From: Paenibacillus tyrphae
GTDB lineage: Bacteria; Bacillota; Bacilli; Paenibacillales; NBRC-103111
DNA: 46,895 nt
Direction of reading: 5' to 3'
NCBI RefSeq assembly: GCF_027925525.1
Contig: NZ_BSDJ01000047.1
Coordinates: forward strand, 1-46,895
Part shown: piece after piece, positions 24,094-32,091 of the stretch
Layout: every line of letters starts with the position of its first letter
Position numbering within the stretch: the stretch's first letter is position 1
The notes under the pieces: model-generated
Seen by the model: only the letters and a program-made list of their open reading frames with translations
Database searches by the model: none
What the model was told of the DNA's origin: nothing
Made by a program: the position numbers and the translations under genes

Positions 24094-25614
24094 TTACATT
24101 TGGGTATGTCCCCAAGTGACTTCGCCTTCGTCCTGTCCGTTCACCGGCCACCAGCGGAAGCCGTCTTCGGCAACGAGCTGCTGCCCCTGCTCCGGTCCCC
24201 AAGTGCCTGCCGAGTACAGGTGCAAATCGTCCGTACGCTCACCCCAGGCGGAGGCGATTTTGTCGACATATTTCCATGCCAGTGCGACCTCGTCCCAGCG
24301 GGTGAAATACGTGGAATCCCCGCGGGCGGCGTCGTAAAGCAGGCGCTCATACGCTTCGGGCGTATTCAGCCCGATCTGGCAGCTCTGGCAGAAATCCATC
24401 GCGACCGGAACGATCGTTCCTTCCGACCCCGGCTGCTTGGCGTTCATTTTGAAATAAATGCCTTCCATCGGATTGACGCGGAACACGAGCAGGTTCGGCT
24501 CCAGCTTATGCTTGCGCGACAAGTAAACGTTGTTCGGCACGTTCTTGAACTCGACGACCACTTCCGTCGTTTTCACCGGCAATCGTTTTCCCGTACGGAT
24601 ATAGAACGGAACGCCGGCCCAGCGGAAGTTGTCCACGAATACGCGGGCGGCAAAATACGTCTCCGTCGTCGACTCCGGATTGACCTTGTCTTCGTCACGG
24701 TAGCCGCGCACCTGCTCGCCTTTGATATTGCCGGCGACGTACTGTCCGCGCACCGTGTTGGCCCGCACCTCCGACGCCGTCTGGAAGCCGCGCAGACTGC
24801 GGAACACCTTCACCTTCTCGTCGCGGATATCCTCCGGATGCATCCGGCTCGGAGGCTCCATCGCCATGATGGCCAGCATCTGCAGCATGTGGTTTTGTCC
24901 CATGTCGCGCAGTGCGCCCGAATGCTCGTAATAGCCGCCGCGTTCTTCCACGCCTACAGTTTCGCTCAGCGTGATTTGAATGTTGGCGATGTACTTATTG
25001 TTCCAAAGCGGCTCGAAAAAGGCGTTCGCGAACCGGACAACGTTGATGTTCTGTACCATTTCCTTGCCGAGGTAATGGTCGATGCGGTAAATGTCCTGCT
25101 CCTCGAACACCTGGCGGATTTCGGCGTTCAGCTTCTCTGCGGACGGAAGGTCGTAGCCGAACGGCTTCTCGATCACAAGCCGGTGCCAGCCGGCCCCTTC
25201 CAATAGTCCGCCCGCTTTGAGATTGTGCGACACATTGCCGAACAGCTCCGGCGCCAAGGCCAAGTAAAACAACCGGTTGCCGCCGATGTCGAATCTGACG
25301 TCGAGCCGGTCGGTCAGTTCGCGGAGCTGACGGAAGCCGTCAACGTTATTAATGTCCAGCGACATGTATTCAAAATGCTCGGCAAAGGCATCCCATTGCT
25401 CGTCCTTCGTCACGTTATAGCGTGCGAATTCCTGAATCGATTCGTAGACGTCGTCGCGGAACTGGTCGTTCGTGCGCGAACGCCGCGCGAGGCCGATTAC
25501 CGCAAATCGGTCGCCCAGCTTGCGCTCACGGTACAGGCTGTAAAACGCCGGGAATAACTTGCGCCGGGCCAAGTCCCCGGTCGCTCCGAAAATCAAAAAC
25601 ACGGCACTCGTCAT
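24094..25614 (-). CDS. zwf: Glucose-6-phosphate 1-dehydrogenase
   Basis: A 506-residue cytosolic enzyme that oxidises glucose 6-phosphate with NADP to 6-phosphogluconolactone, the first step of the oxidative pentose phosphate pathway. Motifs: IFGATGDLARRKLFPAFYSL (coenzyme binding), RIDHYLGKEMVQNI (active-site lysine and histidine) and VIEKPFGYDLPSAEKLN. Length is normal. The start is the ATG at 25614 with GAGGAT upstream. It stands alone; no gnd or pgl gene is next to it. Confidence 0.95.
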   Translation of the reverse strand: MTSAVFLIFGATGDLARRKLFPAFYSLYRERKLGDRFAVIGLARRSRTNDQFRDDVYESIQEFARYNVTKDEQWDAFAEHFEYMSLDINNVDGFRQLRELTDRLDVRFDIGGNRLFYLALAPELFGNVSHNLKAGGLLEGAGWHRLVIEKPFGYDLPSAEKLNAEIRQVFEEQDIYRIDHYLGKEMVQNINVVRFANAFFEPLWNNKYIANIQITLSETVGVEERGGYYEHSGALRDMGQNHMLQMLAIMAMEPPSRMHPEDIRDEKVKVFRSLRGFQTASEVRANTVRGQYVAGNIKGEQVRGYRDEDKVNPESTTETYFAARVFVDNFRWAGVPFYIRTGKRLPVKTTEVVVEFKNVPNNVYLSRKHKLEPNLLVFRVNPMEGIYFKMNAKQPGSEGTIVPVAMDFCQSCQIGLNTPEAYERLLYDAARGDSTYFTRWDEVALAWKYVDKIASAWGERTDDLHLYSAGTWGPEQGQQLVAEDGFRWWPVNGQDEGEVTWGHTQM

Positions 25615-25769
25615 GGCTTCAGATCCTCATTCTTTCTATAGAGAATAGGAGATAAGGAACGGCAATTGTTTCCTGTCCGTTCCCTTTACCCCTTTAGCAT
25701 ATCGAAAACCGCCGAGAGATTCAATACTCTGTCGAATGCAAGCGCGTTCACGGAAAATAGGCATACGCA

Positions 25770-25789
25770 TACGGGACATTTGTCCCGTA
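25770..25789. promoter_or_regulatory. Perfect 20-base palindrome, operator candidate
   Basis: TACGGGACA-TT-TGTCCCGTA is a perfect inverted repeat, followed at once by a second small stem (CGGCA...TGCCG, 25794-25807). It lies about 62 bases before the GTG of the 25851 gene. There is no T-tract, so a protein-binding site is more likely than a terminator. The regulator is unknown. Confidence 0.5.
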
Positions 25790-25850
25790 CAACCGGCACA
25801 AATGCCGCATAGTCTAAAGTGTAGAAATCAACTTCGGAGGTGACCCTCGC

Positions 25851-26216
25851 GTGAGACCGATTCATCCGATTAACGAAGAACAATGCAGGCCGTATTACGG
25901 CCAACCGGTTTTCATTATATTGAAGGACGGTACGGAACTTGTCGGCACGCTCAGCCGGTTGGACAAAGGAAAGCTCTATTTTAACGAAACGGCGGCCGGC
26001 ATTCAAACGAATGTAAGCGCGCCTGCCAAAAGCAGGCGAAGCGGAGCAAGCAGCAGCAGTCTGGGAAAAGCCCGCACCCAAACGAAAAAATCCAATAACC
26101 CGAGAACAACCGCCGCGAGCGAAGCGTTCCCCGTACCTTATCCGGACTCCGAGCCGTTTGGCGCCCCCTTTGAATTGGACATCGCTAGTATCGGGGCCTT
26201 GATCGTTCCCAGCTAA
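25851..26216 (+). CDS. Hypothetical protein with Sm-like N-terminal motif
   Basis: A 121-residue protein starting at a GTG with GGAGGTGACC upstream. Residues 12-50 (RPYYGQPVFIILKDGTELVGTLSRL, then KLYFNE) resemble the Sm-like small beta-barrel pattern V-x-V-x-L-K-DG-x-x-x-x-G. The next 60 residues are low complexity and rich in Ser, Lys and Arg, followed by an acidic, hydrophobic tail. I do not recognise a named family. It is divergent from zwf and preceded by a palindrome, so it may be separately regulated. Confidence 0.65.
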   Translation: MRPIHPINEEQCRPYYGQPVFIILKDGTELVGTLSRLDKGKLYFNETAAGIQTNVSAPAKSRRSGASSSSLGKARTQTKKSNNPRTTAASEAFPVPYPDSEPFGAPFELDIASIGALIVPS

Positions 26217-26253
26217 CGCGGTTGAACAACGGCTCGCCGTCGGAGCGCAACAA

Positions 26254-26294
26254 CGCCAAGGCTCTCGCCGCCATCGTGCGGGAGAGCCTTGGCG
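26254..26294 (+). terminator. Hairpin after the Sm-like gene
   Basis: CGCCAAGGCTCTC pairs perfectly with GAGAGCCTTGGCG (13-base stem) around a 15-base loop. No U-tract follows. It lies between two convergent genes and could end transcription from either side. Confidence 0.45.
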
Positions 26295-26307
26295 CTGGCG
26301 ACATCGG

Positions 26308-26754
26308 CTAGCCCAGCCGCTTCATCATCATATAGCAGCGAAGCCTGGCGTCGTAGTGAACCGTATCGTAGCCTTTTTGTACATAGAAAGTCTGAGCTAG
26401 CGTATTCGCATCGTCCACCCATAGAACCACTTCGCGGCATCCCCGGTCCCCCGCCGTACGCTCCGCCTGACGCATCAAGCGCGTGCCGATGCCGCGGCCC
26501 TGAAACTTCGGATTCACCGCGAGCATATCGACAGACAAGCGCTTATCCCGATCCACGCGCAGCGCGATAAATCCGACCGGCAAGCGTCCGGCTGCCGTAT
26601 CGACGTAAGTGACACAGGATTTGAGCCGATTGAGAATATCCGTACGGCTTACGCGAAGATCGGGTACCGTTTGCCGCGCAAAGGGAAGGAGCAGCTTTTC
26701 CACCAATCCGTATATAATGCCGTCGTCCTGCCGGGGAATGCGTTTTCGGAGCAT
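26308..26754 (-). CDS. GNAT family N-acetyltransferase
   Basis: A 148-residue acetyltransferase of the GNAT fold. The acetyl-CoA loop is in MLAVNPKFQGRGIGTRLMRQAE (Q/RxxGxG/A), followed by VVLWVDDANTLAQTFYVQKGY, the usual C-terminal strand-helix with Asn and Tyr. The substrate is unknown. Two in-frame ATGs are possible; the one at 26754 (MLRKRIPRQDD) was chosen because it sits behind AAAGGCGG, and the other (26778) adds eight residues. A minute membrane ORF lies upstream on the same strand. Confidence 0.75.
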   Translation of the reverse strand: MLRKRIPRQDDGIIYGLVEKLLLPFARQTVPDLRVSRTDILNRLKSCVTYVDTAAGRLPVGFIALRVDRDKRLSVDMLAVNPKFQGRGIGTRLMRQAERTAGDRGCREVVLWVDDANTLAQTFYVQKGYDTVHYDARLRCYMMMKRLG

Positions 26755-26858
26755 GGCTAAGACCGCCTTTCTGCGCATAAAGTTTAAGTACTTTATCGTA
26801 TGACAGGCGGTGGCGGAACGTTAAGAAGAAATGAGGGCGAGGCGAAAAAAACATACGG

Positions 26859-26948
26859 TTACTTTTTGTATTTTTTGCCGACAAACTTCATAAACAGCAC
26901 GCTGACAAGCAAAACGGCGGCGATGACAATCCATTGAACCCAATTCAT
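26859..26948 (-). CDS. Putative 29-residue membrane miniprotein
   Basis: A short frame, MNWVQWIVIAAVLLVSVLFM followed by KFVGKKYKK. It has one hydrophobic helix with a strongly positive C-terminal tail, which would place the C-terminus in the cytoplasm. A GGAG site lies 13 bases upstream, longer than ideal. The pattern (short periplasmic N-terminus, single helix, lysine-rich end) is typical of small membrane proteins. It is the only plausible coding content of the 26779-26990 gap. No homologue could be checked. Confidence 0.4.
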   Translation of the reverse strand: MNWVQWIVIAAVLLVSVLFMKFVGKKYKK

Positions 26949-27031
26949 GTGCTGACGCGAGCTCCTTTGACAGGTTTTGATTGATAAATCATCATACTGC
27001 ATCCTTTTGCAGCGTGTCAAGCATGTATCCG

Positions 27032-27060
27032 TTTACGGACGGAATGTCTTCCGCTATAAT
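27032..27060 (+). promoter_or_regulatory. Sigma-A promoter of the 27100 gene
   Basis: TTTACG (27032-27037), a 17-base spacer and a perfect TATAAT (27055-27060), 39 bases before the ATG. Confidence 0.6.
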
Positions 27061-27099
27061 GTAAAGAAAAATGTTCCATTGACAGTGAGGTGAACGGGC

Positions 27100-27795
27100 A
27101 TGATCGCTCCGATTCAGAGCGTGATTCGTTCGTATCAAATTCATAAGCAGTGGTTTGCCTTGGAAGACCGACACAGAAGACAAGAAGACTTGACAGGCAA
27201 ACGTTACCGCGGACGACCGCAGAAAGGAACGGGACAACCCTCCTATGCGTTCGACCGCTTTGCCGAACGGGCGGCGGGGGATGCCAGAACCATCGTCACG
27301 GCGGCTGGCGCCTTGAAAGAAACGGCGGATAACGCCAGGGCCGCCCTGCAAAGCAACGGCGCATCGCTCCGGCTGGTAGAAGGGCTTGTCGGAGGCTACA
27401 ACGAGCTGGCGAACGCCCTGTCCGAAGCCGGCGTCCTTCTGCGGCCCGCATGGAGAAAACAAGGGCTCGGCGCCCCCGCCGAGGAAGAGCTTGACCGGCT
27501 GGGCGTGGTCCCGCAGGCCGACGGCACCTTAAGCTTGGACGAGCATAAGCTGCAGACGCAGCTCGACAGCGGGGACAAGCATGCGAATAGCGTGCTTCAG
27601 GACATCGACGGTTGGATATTGCGCCTGACGCAGGCGGCTGCCACCCTGCATTCCATCCCTCCGGCGGACCTGCTGGAGCGACACGATACGGAAGCCCGCG
27701 CCTTCGGCCACTATACCGCACTGCCGGGGAAAAGGCCGCACAGCTATTGGCCTGTTCCGCCGCTCACGGGTATTCTTATGAATGTTCGTTATTAA
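27100..27795 (+). CDS. Uncharacterised protein with FliD C-terminal-like features
   Basis: A 231-residue cytosolic-type protein without signal or membrane segment. Residues 45-120 are long amphipathic helices; FVEGLVGGYNELANAL-like text (VEGLVGGYNELANALSEAG) is followed by LGVVPQADGTLSLDEHKLQTQL. The pairing of a Y-N-x-L helix with an LG(V/I)-x-x-x-DG-x-L-x-LD-x-x-K-L stretch is characteristic of the C-terminal part of flagellar cap protein FliD. No flagellar genes are nearby, and the FliD N-terminus is missing. It may be an adhesion- or secretion-related relative or only a structural look-alike. It has its own strong promoter and an upstream GTGAGGTG ribosome site. Confidence 0.55.
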   Translation: MIAPIQSVIRSYQIHKQWFALEDRHRRQEDLTGKRYRGRPQKGTGQPSYAFDRFAERAAGDARTIVTAAGALKETADNARAALQSNGASLRLVEGLVGGYNELANALSEAGVLLRPAWRKQGLGAPAEEELDRLGVVPQADGTLSLDEHKLQTQLDSGDKHANSVLQDIDGWILRLTQAAATLHSIPPADLLERHDTEARAFGHYTALPGKRPHSYWPVPPLTGILMNVRY

Positions 27796-27812
27796 GAAGC
27801 TTCGTTCGTGCA

Positions 27813-28094
27813 TCAAGAAGGCTGGCGTCCGCTTCGCACCGCCAATGCGTGCCGGATGGCGGCAGCCTTCACCTTTTCCTTGCGCTCGTGCTCCGGCAGA
27901 GCAAAGAAACCGTCCAGCTTGTATAAGGCGAGCAGTGCTTCCTCGGCCGCGAGGCGCGCTCCCGCCTCCTGCTGCAATAAATAAAAAGCGACCTGATAAC
28001 AATACACTTCGTACCGCTTCAATAGCTCCGTTTTTTCCCCGAACGTTAATGGAATGCCAATTTCATTCCGGCTTTTAACAGCTAATCCGTTCAT
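27813..28094 (-). CDS. Small helical protein, weakly sigma-factor-like
   Basis: A 93-residue protein. LTFGEKTELLKRYEVYCYQVAFYLLQQEAGARLAAEEALLALYKLDGFF has the spacing of sigma-70 region 2 helices in extracytoplasmic-function factors (Y-x-x-x-V-Y-x-x-A-x-x-x-L, then A-E-x-A-x-x-x-L). Region 4, however, is absent. The ATG at 28094 was chosen with GGAGAGGAG upstream. It is convergent with the FliD-like gene, 17 bases apart. I do not assign a function; it may be a small helical regulator. Confidence 0.55.
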   Translation of the reverse strand: MNGLAVKSRNEIGIPLTFGEKTELLKRYEVYCYQVAFYLLQQEAGARLAAEEALLALYKLDGFFALPEHERKEKVKAAAIRHALAVRSGRQPS

Positions 28095-28293
28095 CCGGCT
28101 CTCATCTCCTCTCCTTGATGTCCACAATCCGTTGTATATATTTTACTAAACCTATAATCCGACAAACGGAACGGATTCCTCGACATGGAACATCTACATC
28201 TATATAGACGCACGAAAGGTGTCAAAACTCACATTTATTAAGAAAACTTTAAAATTGCATATCGCGGAAGGCACCAAAATACGACAGATAAGC

Positions 28294-28348
28294 AAAAAAA
28301 GCTCCCAAGCAGGCCATCCCGACATCTTCGGAGCCTCTTGAGAGCTTA
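28294..28348 (-). terminator. Terminator of the Lia/Psp operon
   Basis: On the minus strand AAGCTCTCAAGAGGC pairs, with two mismatches, with GCCTGCTTGGGAGCTT and runs into seven T residues. It starts about 12 bases after the liaR stop codon. Confidence 0.8.
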
Positions 28349-28359
28349 TTACCCTGATA

Positions 28360-29007
28360 TTACTCGACCAAACCGTGCTTGAACGCATAAATGGCGGCCT
28401 GCGTGCGGTCCTCCACCCCAAGCTTAGCCAAAATGTTGGTGACGTGAAACTTGACCGTTTTGACCCCGATGAACAGCTCGTCGGCCACGTCCTGATTGGA
28501 TTTGCCCGCGGCAATGAGCCGGAGCACCTCCATCTCGCGTTCGGTCAATTCTTCATGCGGCTGCGCAGCCTGCTTCGGCCCGCGGAAACGATTCATCAGC
28601 TTGGAAGCGACTTGGGATTCCAGCACCGACTGGCCTTTGACGGCCGAGCGGATCGCTTGGGCGATTTCGGCGGCACGCGACGTTTTGAGCAAGTAGCTGA
28701 ACGCTCCCGCTTCGATCACCGGATAAATCTTCTCGTCGTCAATAAAGCTGGTCAGCACGATCACCTTGCATTCCGGATGCTGCTGCAGCAGGCGCCTGGT
28801 CGTCTCGATGCCGTCCATCCCCTCCATGACCAAATCCATCAGCACGACGTCCGGCTTGTATTCCAATGCCAGCCGGATGCCCTCCTGTCCTCCGCTCGCC
28901 TCGCCGACTACCTCGATATCGTCCTCCGTGCTCAGCACGGCGGCAAGACCGATGCGAACCATTTCATGATCGTCGACCAGCAGCACTTTAATCGTCGTCT
29001 CTTCCAA
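28360..29007 (-). CDS. liaR: LiaR-type response regulator (NarL family)
   Basis: A 215-residue regulator. The receiver has VDDHEMVRIGLAAVLSTEDDIEVVGEASGG, DVVLMDLVMEGMDG (acceptor Asp about 55) and FSYLLKTSRAAEIAQAI. The LuxR helix-turn-helix is LTEREMEVLRLIAAGKSNQDVADELFIGVKTVKFHVTNIL. The receiver sequence and context match LiaR/VraR, regulators of the cell-envelope stress response. The TTG at 29007 is taken as start because AGGAGG lies eight bases upstream. It overlaps the end of liaS by about 20 bases. It probably acts at the palindrome before the operon (33219-33236). Confidence 0.88.
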   Translation of the reverse strand: MEETTIKVLLVDDHEMVRIGLAAVLSTEDDIEVVGEASGGQEGIRLALEYKPDVVLMDLVMEGMDGIETTRRLLQQHPECKVIVLTSFIDDEKIYPVIEAGAFSYLLKTSRAAEIAQAIRSAVKGQSVLESQVASKLMNRFRGPKQAAQPHEELTEREMEVLRLIAAGKSNQDVADELFIGVKTVKFHVTNILAKLGVEDRTQAAIYAFKHGLVE

Positions 29008-30064
29008 TCTCAAGTCCTCCTTCCGCCATAATCGGAATGCGAATCTCAATGCGCGTTCCTTTGCCCGGCGCCGTGATTAAGTTAAGCGAGCCGCCAATTT
29101 CGTTCACCCGCTCCCGCATCGTCACCAGCCCGTATGAAGCCTGTTTTTTCATATCGAGCTCGAAGCCGACGCCGTTATCCCGAATGAGCAGCCGCACCGC
29201 ATCGCTTGACGGCTGGGTCAGCTTCACCTCCAGCTTTGTCGCTTTGGAGTGGCGAAGCGCATTGGATAACGCCTCCTGCACGATACGGAACAGGTGATCC
29301 TCAATCCCGTTCGGCAGCTTGATGTCTTCGGTCAGCTCGCAGTCGATCTGCATCGGCACCTTCGAAGACAGCTCCTGCACCAGCTCGATCAAGCCTTCGG
29401 CCAGACGTTTGCCTTCCAGATGCACGGGACGCAGATGAAGCAGCAAAGCGCGCATCTCCGACTGCGCTACCGAGGCCATTTCCTCAATGAGGAAAATTTG
29501 CCGCTGCGCTTTCTCGAAATCTTTGTCCAGCGTCCGGCCGACGGCCGTCGCCGTCATCGAGATCGCGAAGAGCTGCTGGCTCACGGCATCGTGCAGCTCC
29601 CTTGCCAGCCGCTGCCGCTCTTCCACGATGGCCGAATATTTCGCTTTTTGCGCCAGTTGGGCATTATTGCTGGACAGGCGCTGCAGCGAGGATACTTGCT
29701 CCTCCCATTTTTTGGTGATCGCATTCAACTGATCGCCGAGCCGGCCGATCTCATCCTCGCCAAGCGGCGGCACCGAACGGCTCAGGTTGCCTTTCTCCAG
29801 CGATAGCATCACCTCGCGCAGCGTCTCCAGCCGGTGCTTCATTCGGCTGCTGTACCACAGGCCGTACGAGCCTCCGACCGCTGCAACGATCGCAATCAGC
29901 GTCAGACTCATGCGCACGCCTTCCTGCCACGTTTCAAAAGCATTCAAGTAGCCGTTCGACTGCAGGAAATAGACGATCACGGCAAACAAAACAAGGCTGA
30001 GCCCAATGGACTCCGCCATGCTTCGCCATATCATGTTGGTTAACCGCTTGTCATGTCCGTCCAT
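28988..30064 (-). CDS. liaS: LiaS-type sensor histidine kinase
   Basis: A 358-residue kinase with two membrane helices near residues 11-33 and 52-72 and only a short extracellular loop between them, as expected of intramembrane-sensing kinases. A HAMP linker follows, then HisKA_3 with ERQRLARELHDAVSQQLFAISM and HATPase with QEALSNALRHS, DNGVGFE and GLVTMRERV. It is the partner of liaR. In the Lia system, kinase activity is held down by LiaF, whose gene lies 19 bases upstream. The ATG at 30064 is preceded by GGAGGACGGCAGGA. Confidence 0.88.
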   Translation of the reverse strand: MDGHDKRLTNMIWRSMAESIGLSLVLFAVIVYFLQSNGYLNAFETWQEGVRMSLTLIAIVAAVGGSYGLWYSSRMKHRLETLREVMLSLEKGNLSRSVPPLGEDEIGRLGDQLNAITKKWEEQVSSLQRLSSNNAQLAQKAKYSAIVEERQRLARELHDAVSQQLFAISMTATAVGRTLDKDFEKAQRQIFLIEEMASVAQSEMRALLLHLRPVHLEGKRLAEGLIELVQELSSKVPMQIDCELTEDIKLPNGIEDHLFRIVQEALSNALRHSKATKLEVKLTQPSSDAVRLLIRDNGVGFELDMKKQASYGLVTMRERVNEIGGSLNLITAPGKGTRIEIRIPIMAEGGLEIGRDDD

Positions 30065-30083
30065 TCCTGCCGTCCTCCGTGCA

Positions 30084-30734
30084 TCAAACGATTTTAATAT
30101 CAATATCGGCTACGATATACGAAATTTCCAGCTTCACCTGACGGTCCGCCGTCCAGTAATTGGGCGACTGCCATACCATCTTGTTCAGCACCCCGGCCTC
30201 TTTGTCATACCCGATGCTCGTTTGCCCGAACAAGACGGAAGCCGTAACGGTAAGTCCCACATCCTCCGGAACGATCAGATCGATATCGGCGATGACCCCC
30301 TGCAAAATAATCGTCGTCTCCTTCTGCTCGTGGATCGCGTAGGTCAAATCCATCTGCAGCTCCCCCAGCACGTTCCAGATCGACATGTTGCGCAGAACCC
30401 AAGGCTCCCGCCCCCACCGGATGCTGTCGATGACGCTTTGCTTGCGGTAATGCTGTTCGCTGCGGTGAATTTTACGCGATTTATTGTAGAAGAAGCCGAG
30501 CGAAATGAGGATAATAGCCAAGATCAGCGTAAAATTGCCTCCTGCGAGGAACAGCAGGCCGATTACCATCATGATGTAGCCTTTGCGCTCGGCGCCAGAA
30601 CGTACCTTATACACACCCAGCAAAAGTAAAAAGAGGGCAAGCACGGTGAAAAATCCGAGATGATTGTCCGCCAGAAGGAAAAGCCCTGCGCCGATCAAGA
30701 CTAGCGCGATGTTGCGGTTTCGTTTGCGGTTCAT
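30084..30734 (-). CDS. liaF: LiaF-type membrane inhibitor of LiaS
   Basis: A 216-residue protein. The first half holds four closely spaced membrane segments (about residues 8-25, 27-45, 51-66 and 68-84). The second half is a soluble beta-rich domain with WNVLGELQMDLTYAIHEQKETTIILQGVIADIDLIVPED, the DUF2154-type C-terminal domain of LiaF. LiaF blocks the LiaS kinase until cell-wall damage, for example by lipid-II-binding antibiotics, relieves it. A 137-base gap with a hairpin separates it from the upstream PspA gene. Confidence 0.88.
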   Translation of the reverse strand: MNRKRNRNIALVLIGAGLFLLADNHLGFFTVLALFLLLLGVYKVRSGAERKGYIMMVIGLLFLAGGNFTLILAIILISLGFFYNKSRKIHRSEQHYRKQSVIDSIRWGREPWVLRNMSIWNVLGELQMDLTYAIHEQKETTIILQGVIADIDLIVPEDVGLTVTASVLFGQTSIGYDKEAGVLNKMVWQSPNYWTADRQVKLEISYIVADIDIKIV

Positions 30735-30772
30735 CCGTGTCGCCCCCTTTCCCAGTAAATTCTGGTTGATCC

Positions 30773-30818
30773 GGCAAAAGCCACAGCGCCTTACGGAAGG
30801 ACGTCCATGGCTTTTGCC
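30773..30818 (-). other. Intercistronic hairpin between pspA/liaH and liaF
   Basis: GGCAAAAGCCA (30773-30783) pairs perfectly with TGGCTTTTGCC (30808-30818), an 11-base stem around a 24-base loop. No T-tract follows on the minus strand. It may mark processing or partial termination, so that the effector genes are made in excess over liaFSR. Confidence 0.5.
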
Positions 30819-30871
30819 TTACATAGCATATCACAAGTGCCGCTTTTGCTCCAACAGCTTTTTCGTGAAGA

Positions 30872-31570
30872 TTATTTCCCCTGCTCGCTGGACATTTTTT
30901 CTTTTAGAAGCTGCAGTTGATCGTCGATTTTTTGCTGCTTCGCCGGGTCGGCCGACACGGCGCTGCTGTACACCGAACCGGCATAGCCACCGCCTACGTA
31001 AGGCTTGCGTGCGATTTCCGCTTCGACTTCCAGCGACATGATTTTCTCTTCCATGCGACGGAAGCCTTTCACGGCATTGCCACCATCGATCACGTTGGTT
31101 GCCGTTACTTCGGCCATTTGCTTCTTAGCCTTCGCCAATTGAGCGCGGGAGATCAGCTCGCTGCGCTTGTTGCGCATTTGGTAGAACGCGTCTTTCATTT
31201 CATGCAGCTGCTGAACCAGCTCGGCCGCTTGCGCCTTGGCCTGCTCGTGCATTTCCGTGTACTCGGCGATTTTGCCCTCGTAGTACAGCTTTTGCTCCAA
31301 AGCTTGGCGCGCCGTCGCTTCCTGATCGTTCTTCAGCGCTTCCTTCGCTTGTCCTTCGTACTGCGCCGTCAGACGAACCGCTTCTTCCAGACGCTCTTTC
31401 AGCTTGCGCTCGCTGGCGATTTGACGGGCAACCGTCACTTCCGCTTGAGCGATTTCTTCTTCCATGTCGCGCAAATATTGATTCAGCATGATGATCGGAT
31501 CTTCAACCTTGTCAAGCAGCTCATGCAGCGAAGCCTTCGTCATGTCTTTAATTCTAGAAAATACTCCCAT
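30872..31570 (-). CDS. PspA/IM30 family protein (LiaH-like)
   Basis: A 232-residue coiled-coil protein. MGVFSRIKDMTKASLHELLDKVEDPIIMLNQYLRDMEEEI is the classic PspA/LiaH N-terminus, with the amphipathic membrane-binding helix. Long coiled coils fill residues 30-180, and the tail holds the Gly-Tyr-rich stretch KPYVGGGYAGSVY. Family members assemble into large rings or rods on damaged membranes and limit proton leakage. It is the second PspA-type gene in this operon, starting two bases after the PspC gene stop. Confidence 0.9.
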   Translation of the reverse strand: MGVFSRIKDMTKASLHELLDKVEDPIIMLNQYLRDMEEEIAQAEVTVARQIASERKLKERLEEAVRLTAQYEGQAKEALKNDQEATARQALEQKLYYEGKIAEYTEMHEQAKAQAAELVQQLHEMKDAFYQMRNKRSELISRAQLAKAKKQMAEVTATNVIDGGNAVKGFRRMEEKIMSLEVEAEIARKPYVGGGYAGSVYSSAVSADPAKQQKIDDQLQLLKEKMSSEQGK

Positions 31571-31572
31571 TG

Positions 31573-32091
31573 TTAAACATCTCCTTTAGATGGTTTTTGA
31601 TTTTGGTTTTTTTCGTATTGCGCCACTTTGCTGCGCAGCTCTTCGATTTCTTTCCACATCGCTTTTTTCTCGATATCTTTCATCATATCGTCCAGATCGC
31701 TGCCGGCGGTACCGCCCGGATTCGAGGAAGCCGCATATTCGCCTTCATAGCGGTTGCCTTCTTGCGGCGGAACCCAGCCATGTCTTTGCGCTCTGCGGTA
31801 GTGCTTCTCGGCGCGTCTCCACTCTCTCCAGTTGGGATATTGGCCGCCAGGTTGCCCGTAGCCCTCGCCGCCGTAGGACGGTCCGTAGCCGTGAGGCCCG
31901 CCGGTCCAAGGCTCGCTTGGGATGACCAACGCTGCCAGGAAGTACAGCGGAATCACGACGCCTCCGGAAAAGAAAGCCGTTACCACCACGATAAGACGAA
32001 GCAGTGTGGCATCAATGTTCATCGATTCCGCGAGACCACCGCACAGGCCGGTTACTTTACGATCGGAACGGGAACGGTATAGTTTGCTCAT
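31573..32091 (-). CDS. PspC-domain membrane protein
   Basis: A 172-residue protein. The first 65 residues form the PspC domain: LYRSRSDRKVTGLCGGLAESMNIDATLLRLIVV, then one or two membrane segments (VVTAFFSGGVVIPLYFLAALVI). The middle is rich in Gly, Tyr and Pro. The C-terminal 35 residues form a coiled coil (DDMMKDIEKKAMWKEIEELRSKVAQYEK). PspC proteins sense membrane stress or bind PspA. The start codon overlaps the preceding pspA-like gene (ATGA), so their production is coupled. Confidence 0.88.
   Translation of the reverse strand: MSKLYRSRSDRKVTGLCGGLAESMNIDATLLRLIVVVTAFFSGGVVIPLYFLAALVIPSEPWTGGPHGYGPSYGGEGYGQPGGQYPNWREWRRAEKHYRRAQRHGWVPPQEGNRYEGEYAASSNPGGTAGSDLDDMMKDIEKKAMWKEIEELRSKVAQYEKNQNQKPSKGDV

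Noticed and set aside
24100..25206. Plus-strand frame of 368 codons opposite zwf
   Set aside because: Shadow of zwf, with no start signal or domain.
29487..30629. Several plus-strand frames opposite liaS and liaF
   Set aside because: They are antisense to well-supported genes and show no family motifs.
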